Source: Quillaja saponaria (Eukaryota; Streptophyta; Magnoliopsida; Fabales; Quillajaceae). From it: a stretch of 64,000 nucleotides of DNA. Positions 10,146-22,860 of the stretch are shown here, in pieces. The stretch lies in the NCBI GenBank assembly GCA_029379385.1, contig CM055614.1, positions 19,821,994 to 19,885,993 on the forward strand. Reading direction: 5' to 3'. Position numbers and translations under genes: made by a program. The notes beneath the pieces are model-generated. The model made no database searches, was not told where the DNA came from, and worked only from the letters and a program-made list of their open reading frames with translations. The number at the start of each line of letters is the position of its first letter. Within the stretch, counting starts at the first letter, position 1.

Positions 10146-11702
10146 AATAAAGAAGACTACTCTTGCTTCTTTTTTTGGTTCAACCCAAGGAGTGCTATGG
10201 GAGGACAGGTAGGCTCTTAGTAGTTACAGCAAGCTCTCTTGATTGTACGGAAATTTCCTAGCTGAGGACTTCATTTATTTTAAGATTAGTGATAGTTTAA
10301 TGATTTAGACTTAAGAATGAATGGGTTTATGAATTAAAGTTTTGAATAAAGAACTTATGGGGGATTGTTTGACAATTGGAAAAGTAAATTATGGAATTGA
10401 AATGGGTTGATATTAGAATGATTTAATTCAAGCTTTGAAGGAAGTTAAGTAGTAAGTTTAATTTAAATTTAAGTTGGAATATGAATGAGTTGGGAATTTA
10501 TGGATTCATGTTGAATTCTTGGTATATAAGTATGCACACACATCAATGAAAGGACAAGAAACTAGTTTAATTTAATGAATAAAACTTGGTATGTTTCAAT
10601 TTAGGTGGTTCAATGGTTAATGAAAGGGAAACAGAGCTAGATTTTATAACCTAGAGAAATTGGGTATTTCGGGTGTCTTATGGATTGAATTAAGTTAGGG
10701 GTTCTAAAGAAAAAGTGTAGCTTATAGTCTTGGGAAGATATTTGAAAAGTTTTATAACCTAACTAGGAGTATATTTATTGTTAAAGTTGTTGGACTACAG
10801 CTAGGTTTGTGCAGGATTTTAGGTGAGCTTCAGTTAGTTCAGAAAACTTTGTCTGGGTTTGTGGGATAAATTAGCTGAGGACCTCTTAATAATAATTGTT
10901 CCTAATATATTAAGAAACAATTATGGACCTTTTTAGGTTTTAATTTCTTGTTATGTATATTTTAGAGGTGTTGGAAGTCATGGTTGTGAGTTTAGGTCCT
11001 AATTGTACTTGTTTTGATGTAACTGATGTTAGAGAGTCTTAAAGGATGATTTATGAGTGGAGTGATGAATATTAATTGTTCCTAACATCTTGATAAACTA
11101 TACTTGAAAGTTTCAAAATTTAATTCCCAAGTATGATAATTATATAAGAGCTAGAATCTAATGTTGGCAACTAGAAATTATGCGAGTGCCCTGTTTGTGT
11201 TCATGTGGGGAATTGAGTGGGTTCAAGACTAATTTTAGGAGAATTTTCTAAATAAAAAAGATACATAACTTCTTAAAGATAATGTTTAAACTTGGTTTTG
11301 TTGAAATTGGTTAAGTATGCTAGTTGAAATCTAACATATTTTCGTCGTAGTTGTGAAGATACCTAAAGAATGGTTTACTTTAAATAAATGCAAAAACTTA
11401 GTATCTGTAAATTTTCGTAATTAAAAGGTTATGACCTATAAAATTTACAAACTAAGTAATACTTAGAAAATTTAATTGTAGCTTTGAAAAGTGTTGTTGA
11501 GCCAACGACGCGCATGAACGTAAGATGGAGTGACTAGTATAATCAATAAATGGTGAGTGGATAAATGCTACCTTTTGGCTGCTAGATTATATATGTATTG
11601 TTATGTATATTTGAATAGATATATCTTTTATTGAAGCATAAACATGTGTAGTGTTTAATTGAGTTATTTGAATTGTGCTTGACTTGTGACTTTATTTGTG
11701 TT
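10146..11702 (+). repeat. Truncated long LTR, plus strand
   Basis: Collinear with the middle of the LTRs at 24,690-28,108 and 43,672-47,092. Shared blocks include the 'gaaatt-gggt-tttcgg...gtct' segment, the 'ggactacagctaggt...gcaggatttt' segment and 'gttggaagtcatggttgtga'. It stops within the tttgtgtttgataag block, where it meets a minus-strand LTR head to head at about 11,702. The 5' limit is vague. Confidence 0.65.
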
Positions 11703-12485
11703 TGGATAAAAAACCTCTATAACCCTAACTTCAAAAGAAAGTAACAGACACGACTCTTGACCCAACTAAAGAATAAAAGTAACTTTTATAAGACAAATGT
11801 TAACTGTAAAAGTTTGTTTACTGAAACAAATAACAATTCACTAAAAATTTTGGTGAATGTTTCTTACAATATGGAACATGCCTTAAAATACAAAAACTTA
11901 TGTTCCTGTTTTCATACAACAACAACAACACAAAGATAACAGGGAGCTCCACTCTATCCACATCATAAACAATACTAATAACTATAATATTACATCATAA
12001 AAAATTAGACACCCCACAGTTCTAGTGTGACTGCAAATTTTTATCCTTGACTTCAAGTCTGAGATCCTGGAAAATATCTTGTCGTACTCCATCTACAAAT
12101 CACAAGCTCGACGAACCCATATACTGAACTCCCGTTACTAAAAAAATGCACAAGAGAAGGATGAGTCCTATGGACTTTGTGAGTGAAAAATTGTACCTAA
12201 AAGGTACTAAGATCACTCAAAGTACATGTATCATCTTTTAATCTCAAGTAACAATTTTCATGTTTTAATTCAATAGTACAAGCACGTATGTGTAATTCTC
12301 ATAAAACCATGATTCACATATTTTATCACATATATAATTCAATTCAAATATCTGAAGTTCATAATCTTAAACAAAGTAATTAAAACATACAAAGCAAGCA
12401 AAGGCTAGTTGAGTAACTCAACCTCGTACACTACCTCCCACCGGGCAGTTTTGCGCTCGCACACCAAACAAAATAAAAAATAGAA
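11703..12485 (-). repeat. Long LTR, minus strand, part 1 (3' portion)
   Basis: The reverse complement matches the last third of the family's LTR, from the block with the GTCAAGAGT motif back through the conserved GAGTC-N5-GACTC palindrome (12,163-12,177) to the 'tttggtgtgcg' block. It continues at 15,877 with no missing bases when compared with the intact LTR at 41,100-41,190. It is therefore split by the plus LTR 12,486-15,876. The terminal roughly 45 bp of its 3' end are missing. Confidence 0.72.
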
Positions 12486-14370
12486 TGTTATAACCCTCTT
12501 AATCCAATATCGTAAAATCGAGTATTAGAAACAATGTGTAAAATTTACGTTATGAAATAAATAAAAGTAAATAAAACTTTGATCAAGTTTGAGTGTCTGT
12601 TACCTATATAGCTATCAAGAATTAATTTTCACCATATTATTAGTTAATTTTGAACTTGAAATTAACTTATGTAACTTTTATGGAGGGGTGCACTAAGTGT
12701 ATAAATAAAATAAACTAGAATTTTTATTTTATTTTTTATTTTTTTATGTATAGATAAGGTAAGACTAAAAATAAAAACTACTACTATACAACTTTGACTT
12801 TGACCACCCTATATATTTTATTTATTTTGTTTCTTTTTCTTTTCTCTCTTTCTCATTTACTGTTGGTTGATCATTCCAGTGCCATAGGCATTCCTTTTCC
12901 CCTGTTTCGTTTTCTTGAATCTTCCATGTGAAAATTTTTGGCAGCTTGGCTCTGATCCCTCCATAGCAAGTTATTTTCCTTTCTTTTTGCCGTTGGTTAG
13001 TTCTTCTTAAAGTTTGAAATTTCACCTTGATGTAACTTTGGAACTGTCTGGAATTCACTCTGCTTTTGGTAACTCCTTTGCTGGCCGTGAGGTATAGCTT
13101 CCCTTTTAGCTAGCTAATCTGTTTTTCTTAGCTGAAATTAAGTGGTGGATATGTGTGTATGTGAGGTTTATTTAACCCAGTAGCTATTTTGTTTTGGGCG
13201 GCCTTGCTTGCTAATTTAGGCTTGTGGCAGCAACAAGTAATACTCATTTCTTCCCCTAAAATCATGACAGCCAACCTTTACTTCTTCTAGCTTTATGGAT
13301 TTGCCCTTATTTTGTATTAATTTAGCTTAAGGATTCAGCCCTTCAAGTTCCCTGTTTTGGTCTGATTGTAACCAAGTTCTTATCTTTGATAAGTAGTCTC
13401 ATCTCCAACAAAAGCAGCCAATCTTTTTGGGGCCCTGCAATTTTTATTTTTATTTTTTTTTATTTCAGCCGTAAGGCTAGTTTAGGAGGACAGCAGCCTT
13501 GCTGCATGAGGCTTGGCTGGCAGCTGTAGGGAGCCTTTCCAACCTGTAAGCCACTCTCCTTTTTATGGTGGATATGTTGTTTTTCTTGTCCCACTTAACC
13601 TTTGAAACCTCCTGCTAGTCGAGGAAATCAAGTATCTATTCATTTCAGCTGGGTTGTTTTCTTCTATAGCAACCCCTTTACTGCGAGTCTTTCTCTTTGC
13701 TTATTTTGTTTTAATTCCCTTCATGAGTCATGTTTCAGCGTGAGTTTTAGGAAGCCACAAGTGCTGTTGTAACATGGTTGGTTAGTGGATTATATTGAAA
13801 TATAATATGCAATTCAATACAACCCCTTTCATTGGTATGGACAGTACTTGATATTATTTAGGTACTTATGTTCTATTTAACTAAAGCAATAAGTTTAGCA
13901 TAATTATAACTGATTCTAGCCAAAAAGCAAAAGAAAGAGAATATTATTGGAATTAGTTTGTTATAAATTTTTAGGCTTAAACCATGGTTAAACAACTCAA
14001 GCATTTCACCATGAACATAATTATGAGAGAATACAAGTCAAAAGTGTAATAGTTAAATAAATGATTGATATAGAATTGAGTAGTTATTAAAAAGGTGAAA
14101 TGGGGCTAGACTTTATAGGGTTGAGAAATCTTGTGTTTTTGTTATTTTTAAGATTGAATTAAATTAAGAGTTCTAAATAAAAAGTGTAGCCTAAGATCTT
14201 GAGATGATGTCAGGAAAATTTCGTAACCTGGTTTGGAGTATACCTATCATTAGAACGGTTAGACTCTAGCTAGTTCATGTAGGATTTTTAGTGCCCTGTT
14301 TTCGGTTCATGTAAGAAATTGAGGGGGTTCAAGATGTATTTTAGGAAAAGTTTCAAAATAATAAAAATAA

Positions 14371-14760
14371 ATATACTTATCTACTAATAAATCCAACAAA
14401 CAAAATTGAATTTCATTTTTCCTAAAGAAAGTTATGTTCAATTAACTAAGGTAAGGTCAGAGCTGTCAAAATCTTGCATATTACAAAATTTAATGCAAAT
14501 TCAAACAATAAACTGAATTATATACAAATCTAAAAATTACAATTGATATACCATTATAATGCTACACGTGTCTAGTATTTTATAAATTTTACGAAATTAG
14601 ATTCGGAGTTTGCTAGAGAAAGATATGACCGTTAAAGTGACCACTGGTCCAAACCTCAAGTTTGGACAGTCTTAACATCTCTAACTCACTAAGTGCTTTT
14701 TATCTTTTCTAATAGTTTCTTCTACCCTATGCATTGTCAAGACATTTAAAATGTCTCTTC
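14371..14760 (+). repeat. Left arm of a 390-bp inverted repeat
   Basis: Complementary, with about 80% identity by eye, to 16,438-16,827. It starts atatacttatctactaataa and ends aaaatgtctcttc. It is not found in the other LTR copies of the window. Confidence 0.75.
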
Positions 14761-15189
14761 TCATATATTTTAAATTCCATATAATTATTATACACTTTAA
14801 AATTTATCATACATTTTAAAATTTAAATATATCATAAACTATAAATATATAAATTAACATATACTTTATATTTAAAAGATGTCATGAATTTTAAAATTTT
14901 AAAATATCATAAACTATAATAAAAACATTTATGATACACTATAAAATTAAAAAATTATCAAAAATCTTAAATTCTAAAAATGCCAAATTTAAATTTATAA
15001 AATATCATACACTAAAAATTAAAAAAATTACTATATATTTTAAATTTTAAAAATATCATACAATAAAAATTAAAAAATTTTCATAAAATTTTAATTTATA
15101 AATTATCACATATTTTAAAAAAATCCACTTACAATTATCAAATATTTGAAATTTAAAATATTTTCAACTTACGAAAAAAAAAAATATTA
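14761..15189. repeat. Extremely AT-rich degenerate repeat
   Basis: About 430 bases made of variants of atcata, ttttaaa and aaaatta in loose tandem. There is almost no G or C and no coding potential. It lies between the inverted-repeat arm and the GC-richer block. Confidence 0.7.
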
Positions 15190-15575
15190 AAAACAAACAC
15201 AAAAATGTGAAGGGGCTGCTAAGGGGCTAGGGTTGCAGGGTAGAGATCACGGGTAAGGGTCAGGAGAGCATGTTTTTAAAATGCTAGCTCTGAAACCGGC
15301 TTCACAAAAGCTGGTTTCAGGGTTTGTCCCCTGTAGGGGGACAAAATTTAAATGAAACCGGGTTTTGAAAACCCGATTTCAGGGCTCAATTAATTTGGTC
15401 AGCGTGGGCCCATGAAGTGTGTGCTGTGGGGTCTGTGGGGTGACATGACATGGTGAGTCGGACCAGAAAACGGTTTTTGAAAATACGGTTTTAGATTTTA
15501 CCCCATTTTGGCTATTAAAATAAAAAATTTACCATTTTGTACAAAAATTTTGGGACTTGGACCCTTTTGTCCAAA
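15190..15575. repeat. GC-richer repeat block, possible MULE-associated sequence
   Basis: Contrasts sharply in composition with its surroundings. It contains paired motifs such as gaaaccggcttcac/gctggtttcag and gaaaccgggtttt/aaaacccgatttcag, that is, nested short inverted repeats, and a final block including ttttgggacttggaccctt. The style resembles plant repeats that travel with phosphatase-like/PMD transposon genes, but no such protein is coded here. Confidence 0.4.
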
Positions 15576-15876
15576 AGTCCGTGGAATATTTAATTTTGTA
15601 TGATGTAATAGTCTAGATATTTGTCTTAGTGTCGTTGTGTGAAATTAGGAACACATATGTTGAAGTTTGAGGCATGTTATATAAATTTTCAGTAAGTTAC
15701 TATTTGTTTCACAAAAAAAAAAAAAAATTTTACAGTGGACTTTTATTCTATAAAAGTTACTTTTATTCTTTAGTTGGGTCAAGAGTTATGGTTGTTACTT
15801 TGTTTAGAATTCAAAGTTATGAAGGTTTGGTTATCCTAACCTTCCGGCCAGTCATGTCTTCGTGAAGGGTGTGACA

Positions 15877-18800
15877 TAAAATTACTGAATCCCTTCTTTA
15901 AATCTAACCACTAGGGCTGAGCACTCAATTCTTTTAAAACACTTATAAGAATTAGAAAATCTTAAAACATCCTAGGTGCACCTAGATTTTATTTTCGGAA
16001 ATAAATCATTTTGAAAAACAATTCACTTCATTGGCCCTTATTAACTACAAACAATTTCAAACATCAAGCACAATTCACATAACTCAATCATATTAGTATA
16101 ATTTTTATTCACCTTTATATTACATATATATACATACATAGATTAAACAATCAAGTACACTAATTTAGCAACCAAAGAGTGACAATTAACCACTTACCTT
16201 TAACCAATTTCATTTCTTCACTTACACTTGCGTTCACACGTCTCATCAGGTCCACATTAGGATCCAGAACTGAAATTCATACTTCCAAATAATACTTAGT
16301 TCATAAAAGTTATTATTATAATATTTTAATTACTAAGCTTATATATCAACTTATATAGGTTTCTTTATGAAAGTTTTTTATTAAGCCATTGCATGTCAAG
16401 TAGTATGAATTGTACTTTATATGGTAAGTTTGATACTGAAGAGACATTTTAGATGTCTTGACAATGCATAGGGTAGAAAAAAACTATTAGAAAAGATAGA
16501 AAACAGTAGTGAGTTAGAAATGTTGAAACTATCTAAACTTGGGGTTTGGACTAGTGTTCACTCTAATAGTCATATCTTTATTTAGGAAATTCTAAATCTA
16601 GTTTTTAAAATTTTATTAAATGTTAGACACATGTAGCTTTATAATGATATATCATTTATAATTTTTAGATTTATATATCAACACAGTTGATTCTTTGAAG
16701 TTGCATCAAATTCTGCAAAATGCAAGATTTTGGCAACTCTAATTTTACCTTAGTTAATTGAATATAACTTTCTCTAGGAGAAAGAAAATCCAATTTTGTT
16801 TTTGAATTTATTAATAGACAAGTATATCTTGCTAGATAGGTATCATATGTATTATTTGGAAGTGTATATTAGTTTATTTAATTATTTAAAGTTTACTTAT
16901 TTTTGACATTTTCACAATCCCTTTGGATATATGCTTATTTTCACTTACATGCTTGACCAAATATAATAAAACCAAGTCTAAACATTATTTTCAAGATGTT
17001 AACTACCTTTCTTATTTAGAAAATTCTCTTAAAATCACCCTTGAGCTTATTTAATTTTTCACATAAACAAAAACAAGGCACTACCCAAATATCTAGTTGC
17101 CAACCTATTTTGATGCTTATAGAATTCTCATGATGGGGAAATAAATTAGGAAACATCTCAGTCTAGATTTTCAAGATGTTAGGAATATTTCATATTTATC
17201 ACTCTATTCCTCATTTAACCTTTAAGACCCCCTAACATCAATTTTTTGAAAACAGGTATAGTAAGGACCTGAAAATCACAACCATGACTTTCCAAAATAC
17301 ACACGATATAGAATTAAGACCTGAACCACTCTAGATTTACTCTTTAGTATGTTAGGAACAGCTTTTATTTATAGGTCCTAAGCTAATTCAAATCACAATC
17401 TCTGACAAAGTTATATGGATTGATTAAAGCTCACTAAAAATCCTACATAGACCTAGCCTCAGTCCAATAGCTTTACCTATCAATATATATGGAACCAGGT
17501 GACAAAATTTTGTAGATATCATCTTAAGACCCTAAGCCACACTTTTTATTTAGAACTCTTAATTTAATTCAGTCTTAAAGACACCCAAAATACATGATTT
17601 TTCAATATGAAAAATCTATCCATGCATCCTTTCAAAAACCTCTTAACTCTCACTTTCAACACTTACCCACAACTAAACATTCTTTGTTCATACTCACTAT
17701 CTACTTCCATCAAATCCTTAATCCACAACACTAACCAACCATTACGTACTCTTGTTTAGGAACTTTTATTTAAACTCTGATAATACTTAACCCTTCAAGA
17801 ATTGAATAAACCAAGTTTCATTCATTACATTACCACTAGTTTCTCTTAATCATTGTATCAAACACCTTAAGGGCAATCACTTCATTACTTGAGTATATAA
17901 GTATATATATATATATATATATTCATACCTTTTCCAAGAACCCAACACAACTTTCTCAATTCATATTATAAACATTCCAAATATTAAATTCAAGCTAAAC
18001 TAATTACCTAAAGTTGATCCACAATTTAAACTATCCACCTTTCACACAACACAACCAACTTTCCATATTCTCATTATTATTCTTTATTCATAATATAGTT
18101 CAATTTTTTATTTTTTTTTCATAACCACTCAACCATAATTGACAATAACTTCCTTCAATATGAAACAATTAAACTAAGAAAATATGAAAATCTAAAATCA
18201 GCTCCCTCCTTATGTAGCACCCAAAATTGCTGCCACCCTTTTAAAGATGGATTCCACACCACATAAAGACTCCTACAGCTAGGAAGAAAGGACGACTTGG
18301 CTAGTACACTAAGCTTGGCTGCCACACGTTTTAAGCAAGGTGTAGGGGAGGGAAGCTGGCTACCAACAGGTGGAGTTGTTGCCATCAACAAAGGCAGCTA
18401 GCTTTAGCTCTGTAGGTCCAAGAAATACCTCCCATGGCTGAAAAGGAACAAGTGGAAAAAGGCTACTTAGAACTAACACAAAGGAAGGATGGTGGAACAA
18501 AAAATTCCTAAACTTAAATTGTAAACTTTAAGCAAAAGAGGAAAATGAAATATATTGACTATTAAGAGGAATTTACACTAGACTACAAGCACACTCATAG
18601 GGCAAGCAAGGCTCAATACACCCACAAAGAAGAAGCTAACGTGAAGTGGATGCAGCTACCAAGAAGAGGAGTTCATAGTCAGGCAAAGAACTTGGGCTAA
18701 ACAGGGACTAAACTTTAACATAAGAGAAAAAGAAAGCAACGACAAGGAAGAAGATTGTCCAACACTGCTTTTTGAGAAGGTGCTAAAATTCTTTAGAACC

Positions 18801-19329
18801 AACTGAGACAAGGAGAAAAATGGGGAAAGATGATGAAGTCAAAAAGGGAAAGGTTGTGGCAAGAAAGAAAAAGGAAGGAAAAAGGAAAATACAAGAAAAA
18901 AAAAATCAAAGTCAAGAAATTAAAATGTGTGGTTCAAATTTGTTCTTAGTTTATAATTGTATACATATAGATATATATACTTTTAATCATTTATTTAATC
19001 TAGTTTGATTTATTCATACATGTGTTTCACTTACCACCAATAAAATTACACAATATAAGGTCAAGCTCTAAGTCAACTAAGTTTAAATTACTTTTGTATA
19101 TACATATAGGTCTAACATTTATTTATTTCATCTATACTTGCTCTTATTTTTATGACTAAGACTTACATCCAATTGTTTAAATTTTAACTTCTTAATATCG
19201 AATAATAATATGTTCAATTGTATTATTATTTTAATTAATTTGTTTATGTATTTATTATTTTATAACTAAAATTTTACAAATTATATCTAAAACTCATCTT
19301 TATAATATTGTGTCATAAGGGTTATGACA
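15877..19329 (-). repeat. Long LTR, minus strand, part 2 (5' portion)
   Basis: The reverse complement follows the family LTR in order back to its 5' end: CA at 19,328-19,329 corresponds to the TG of TGTCATAACCC. About 500 bp (roughly 16,370-16,880), including the right inverted-repeat arm, are extra relative to other copies. No partner LTR or internal region adjoins it. ORFs at 18,155-18,391 and 18,820-19,008 fall within the LTR and are not genes. Confidence 0.7.
16438..16827 (-). repeat. Right arm of the 390-bp inverted repeat
   Basis: Pairs with 14,371-14,760 across a 1,677-bp spacer. A small perfect hairpin (gacat...atgtc) lies at its inner end in both arms. It interrupts the minus-strand LTR between its 'aaactttaaata' and 'gtaattaaaat' blocks. 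Confidence 0.75.
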
Positions 19330-21139
19330 TCATTAGCTTAGGTGGGTTTGAGTACATGGTGTCGTCATATGAATATAGAACTAGCAATTGATTAGAAATG
19401 ATAATTAAAACACATGGTTCTATTTTGGTTTTGAATACAATACAAACAACCATAAATTAATTAACAATTGATTTAGAGTTAGCTAAAGCTATTTCATGTA
19501 CAATATTTCATCATACTATAGTCTATGACTCTATGCACTAGAAAAGCTTGCTAGCAAAATTCCTTAAATTTGGACTCCCTATGATCTGAAGATAATGTAG
19601 CAATATGCTTGAGTTTTGATAGACTCCTACCCAGCTACAGAGCGACTTTCATTTCAAGTATTTCCCTAATTTCTCTTCTCTTAGTATATCTTGTGCTTAT
19701 ATTTGATTCTATAGTCTCTTCTATGAGCTTAAAGAAAAACCTGCATTACCTTTATGCATCTTAAACACCATGCCTACTTGCCCACCATACTATAATGTGT
19801 TAACCATAGTTGCCAAAGCTCCACCAATGACTCTAAGCATCATAGCCCATAACCCATTAGTACTACTCATTAAAACAGAACCTAAAGTTACAACTCCAGT
19901 TAGTAAATGGACTAGAAATTCTAAGACCTTGTCAAAGTTTTAGGCTTTTTTTACTCAACCTTAAGTACTCTAGGATGTCCTTCCTCCTCAAAACTCCAGC
20001 AATCTCTCTCTTTCCTTTTCCAACTTTGCATCCCACCTATTTCCTTTGATTTTTCAACCGAGCCCTTCTACTTGTCTTTGACTCCTTTATGGGCCACCAC
20101 AGTCCTAGTTCAACATCTTAAGGGAATTTGTCTATAGTCATTTTATATAGCTTATACCATATAATATGAACCAATAAATCCAACTAGTACCCTTCGTGAG
20201 CAAAATGTGCATATAGCTGTTAATTCAGAACATGGTTGATTGACTAGTTTCGGAGAAAGTCTAGCATTGATTAGACATCTTCCTAGATTACCTCAATCTC
20301 CATCGGCATCACCATATGTAAGTTACTACATAAACATTAAATGATGTTTATTTTAATGTTGCTACAATTTTTCTATTAGGTAGTATATGCTAACTAGTTT
20401 CTTACTATATGTATATATAGTATCTAACCATTTATCTAAGCTAGTTTCTTACAGTATGTATATCCCTTTAGTTTCTTACAGTATGTATATCTGCTAAGTA
20501 TTTGTAATGGCGTTTTCCCTGGATACTGGATTAAGGATACTAGATTGTATATAGCTAAAACTTAGAACCATGAATAGAAGTGACATCCTATTTTGCCATC
20601 ATTTTGTGGCTTTGAATACTGGATATTTGATTGTATATAGATAAGGATCATTATGACTTAGTACACATTTTGATCAGCATTTTGTGGCTCTAAATTATAA
20701 ATAACACAACTACTTTGCTTGACATAGATATGTGAAAGTTATAATATCAGTTAAGTATCTGTAAATGTGAAACTTGTTATGTTACTAAGTATATTTTTAA
20801 ATTTACTAATTCATTACATGCCAAAGTAATGTGGAGTTGATTCTTATAATATAGTATCATTGCAGGCTATTCCTTCATCTTTCCAATAATCTTAGAATAA
20901 AGAGTCACATGATCAAGACAACAATGCTGATTTGGCATGACCTTAGTTTTAGTTTGTTGTTATTTGAACTTTTAAAGGTAAACAAATTTGATACTATAAA
21001 GTCTTAAATTGATTTGTAATGTTATGTTTTTATTAATAAGTACATATGACTTTAAAATTCTAAATTAGTAGTCTATTGTTATTTTGAAATAAATAGGTAT
21101 TTTAAACCTAAATAACATATTTTGAGTGATGATATAGTA
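19330..21139. other. AT-rich DNA, no gene seen (possible CACTA interior)
   Basis: No ORF or protein family is recognisable. It holds short local direct repeats near 20,390-20,490 (tagtttcttacagtatgta twice) and 20,520-20,650 (ggatactgga and gattgtatatag). If the CACTA end at 21,464 has a left partner in the window, this would be its interior; I could not find that left end with confidence. Confidence 0.4.
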
Positions 21140-21464
21140 ATTTTATTTTACATAATCAGAGACCGTAACTAAACTATCAGGGAATGATTATTAGAAACCA
21201 CAAGCAGTCTCTGAAGAGTATCAGAGACCGATAGAAGTCGCTAAAAACTATCAGAGACCGCAAGTCTGATAAGAAGATTAATTTAAAAGGAAATCATAAC
21301 AGAGACTGTAATGTGCAGTCTCTGATAATCAAAATCGCAGTCTCTAATAGTATCAGAGACCACGTGGTCTCTGATACATTGCATTAGACACTAGGGTAAG
21401 AGACCAGAAATGAACTATTAAAAACCATATTTAGCGATCTCTGATACTAAATTTTCTTATAATG
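21140..21464. mobile_element. CACTA (En/Spm)-type transposon end with subterminal repeats
   Basis: The last 13 bases, ttttcttataatg, are the reverse of CATTATAAGAAAA, two transitions away from the plant CACTA terminus CACTACAAGAAAA. Inside lie about ten short motifs in both orientations of the form tatcagagaccg / cagtctctgata, the subterminal repeat arrangement typical of CACTA elements. The boundary is supported independently: sequence homologous to repeat family R (2,025 onward) begins at exactly 21,465. No transposase is visible. Confidence 0.75.
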
Positions 21465-21775
21465 GTAAGTGGGTATTTTTTAAATTGTTGTATATTCCTT
21501 TTATCATACCTTCTATGGACTATATTCATATTTCTAAAAGTTTTCATGTTAGTTATAGAAGTTTATCTTAGAAATTAATTTAAGGATTTAGTTTTTATAA
21601 CACTTTAAAAGTTTATTTGAATCTAGTATTGACTTTAAGGTTATTTAATTAGTATGGCTAGATCTTACTATTACTAAATTTTATGAAAATAGTTTTGTTA
21701 GTTTAATTTCAATGATTATATTAGAGAATTTAAATTGTAACATAAGAACAAGAGGACTTCTTATTTTGATATAAG
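21465..21775 (+). repeat. Repeat family R, third partial copy
   Basis: Matches 2,025-2,335 at about 90% by eye, starting gtaagtgggtat. The missing 5' part of R would be expected beyond the CACTA element's left end. Confidence 0.7.
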
Positions 21776-22860
21776 GTTGTTTAAAAAAAAAAGAGTTAGT
21801 TCTTTTATAATTTTTTACTAGAATCAAGTCGTTTGAGAATTTATACCTTCAAAACACAATTTTGGGTTATCCTATCATTCTTTGTGTGCCAAGTGGGAAG
21901 ACTAAGTGGAAATTAAGTTCATGTCTTTCTCAATCCCTAAATCCCTAAATTCCTAGTTTTCATTCCTCTCCTTCACAATGAAAACATTTCTCTCACCAAT
22001 TTCAAAATTTAAGTGAATGCCCTATTCCTCCAAACTCACAAAACCTTGAATCCATCACATAAACTAGAAATTTAAGTTAGGCAATGACAAAATCAGAGTA
22101 AAAAATTTGGCCTTTAATGAATCAACAGAGTAAAATCAACTTTTAGAGCTAAAATTGTCAAACGAGAAAGCAAGGACCAGAGGGTTCGGATCCTACTAGG
22201 ATTCAGGTTACACCGAAGGGGAGAAACAAAAAAGAAAAATAAGGAATGAAGGCATGTAAAGCAAGAGAAAGGAAGGAGCACTTGCCAAAAAAAAACAACC
22301 AACGTTTTTAGCACCTTTTTCTTGTAAGAATTTTTTCTTTTCTTTTCTTTTTTAATTTATGTGAAGACTTTGGTATTCCTTCCTGTGACTTCTGAAACAT
22401 GTGCATATTATTTCCTTCATTTTACAAGGACTTGCTGCTGTGTTTTGTGTAATGTTGTACGTGGTAAAAATGATTGCTTTTAAGTTATGATCATCCATAT
22501 GTATAGAAGGCCCCTTGTTATGAAATCTATTTATCCTTCATTTGCTGCAAGAACTAAGACTTTCTATGCTTAGGGATCTCTTCTCATGCATTTCTACATT
22601 TTCTGCATTACTTCAATTTTCATGGGTAGTTAGTTTATTTTGAATTTTTGTCTTGACTAGCTGTAAAGCCTACAGGTTCTTATGTTATATGGATTCACTA
22701 TGTTTATGCAGGAATGTATAAAGCTAACTGTAGTATATTTTATCCTTTTATTTTTTTCATTAAAAGAGTGCTCTACTTAAATGGCCTTTTTACTTGGTTG
22801 TGTGGCTTAAGTGATTTTTACTGTATCCATAATGGAAAAGAATATAAAGTTAGGGGTAAG
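21776..22860. other. Intergenic, no gene seen
   Basis: AT-rich with short pyrimidine and purine runs. ORFs at 22,114-22,314 (minus) and 22,714-22,908 (plus) are short, leucine/phenylalanine-rich and without a recognisable domain. Confidence 0.5.

Larger units (their letters stand above)
12486..15876 (+). repeat. Solo-like long LTR, plus strand, inserted in a minus-strand LTR
   Basis: Starts TGTTATAACCC and ends GAAGGGTGTGACA, the canonical ends of the family. It is flanked by tagaa (12,481-12,485) and taaaa (15,877-15,881), a 4/5 target duplication. The interior is abnormal: from 14,365 to about 15,580 normal LTR text is replaced by one arm of an inverted repeat, an extremely AT-rich stretch and a GC-richer block. 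The LTR text resumes at the ttttgtatgatgtaatag block. No internal domain or second LTR accompanies it, so it is a rearranged solo LTR. Confidence 0.72.

Noticed and set aside
19534..19560. gcactagaaaagc as the left CACTA end
   Set aside because: Only a short match, no subterminal tatcagagacc motifs nearby, and no target triplet matching the right flank (gta).
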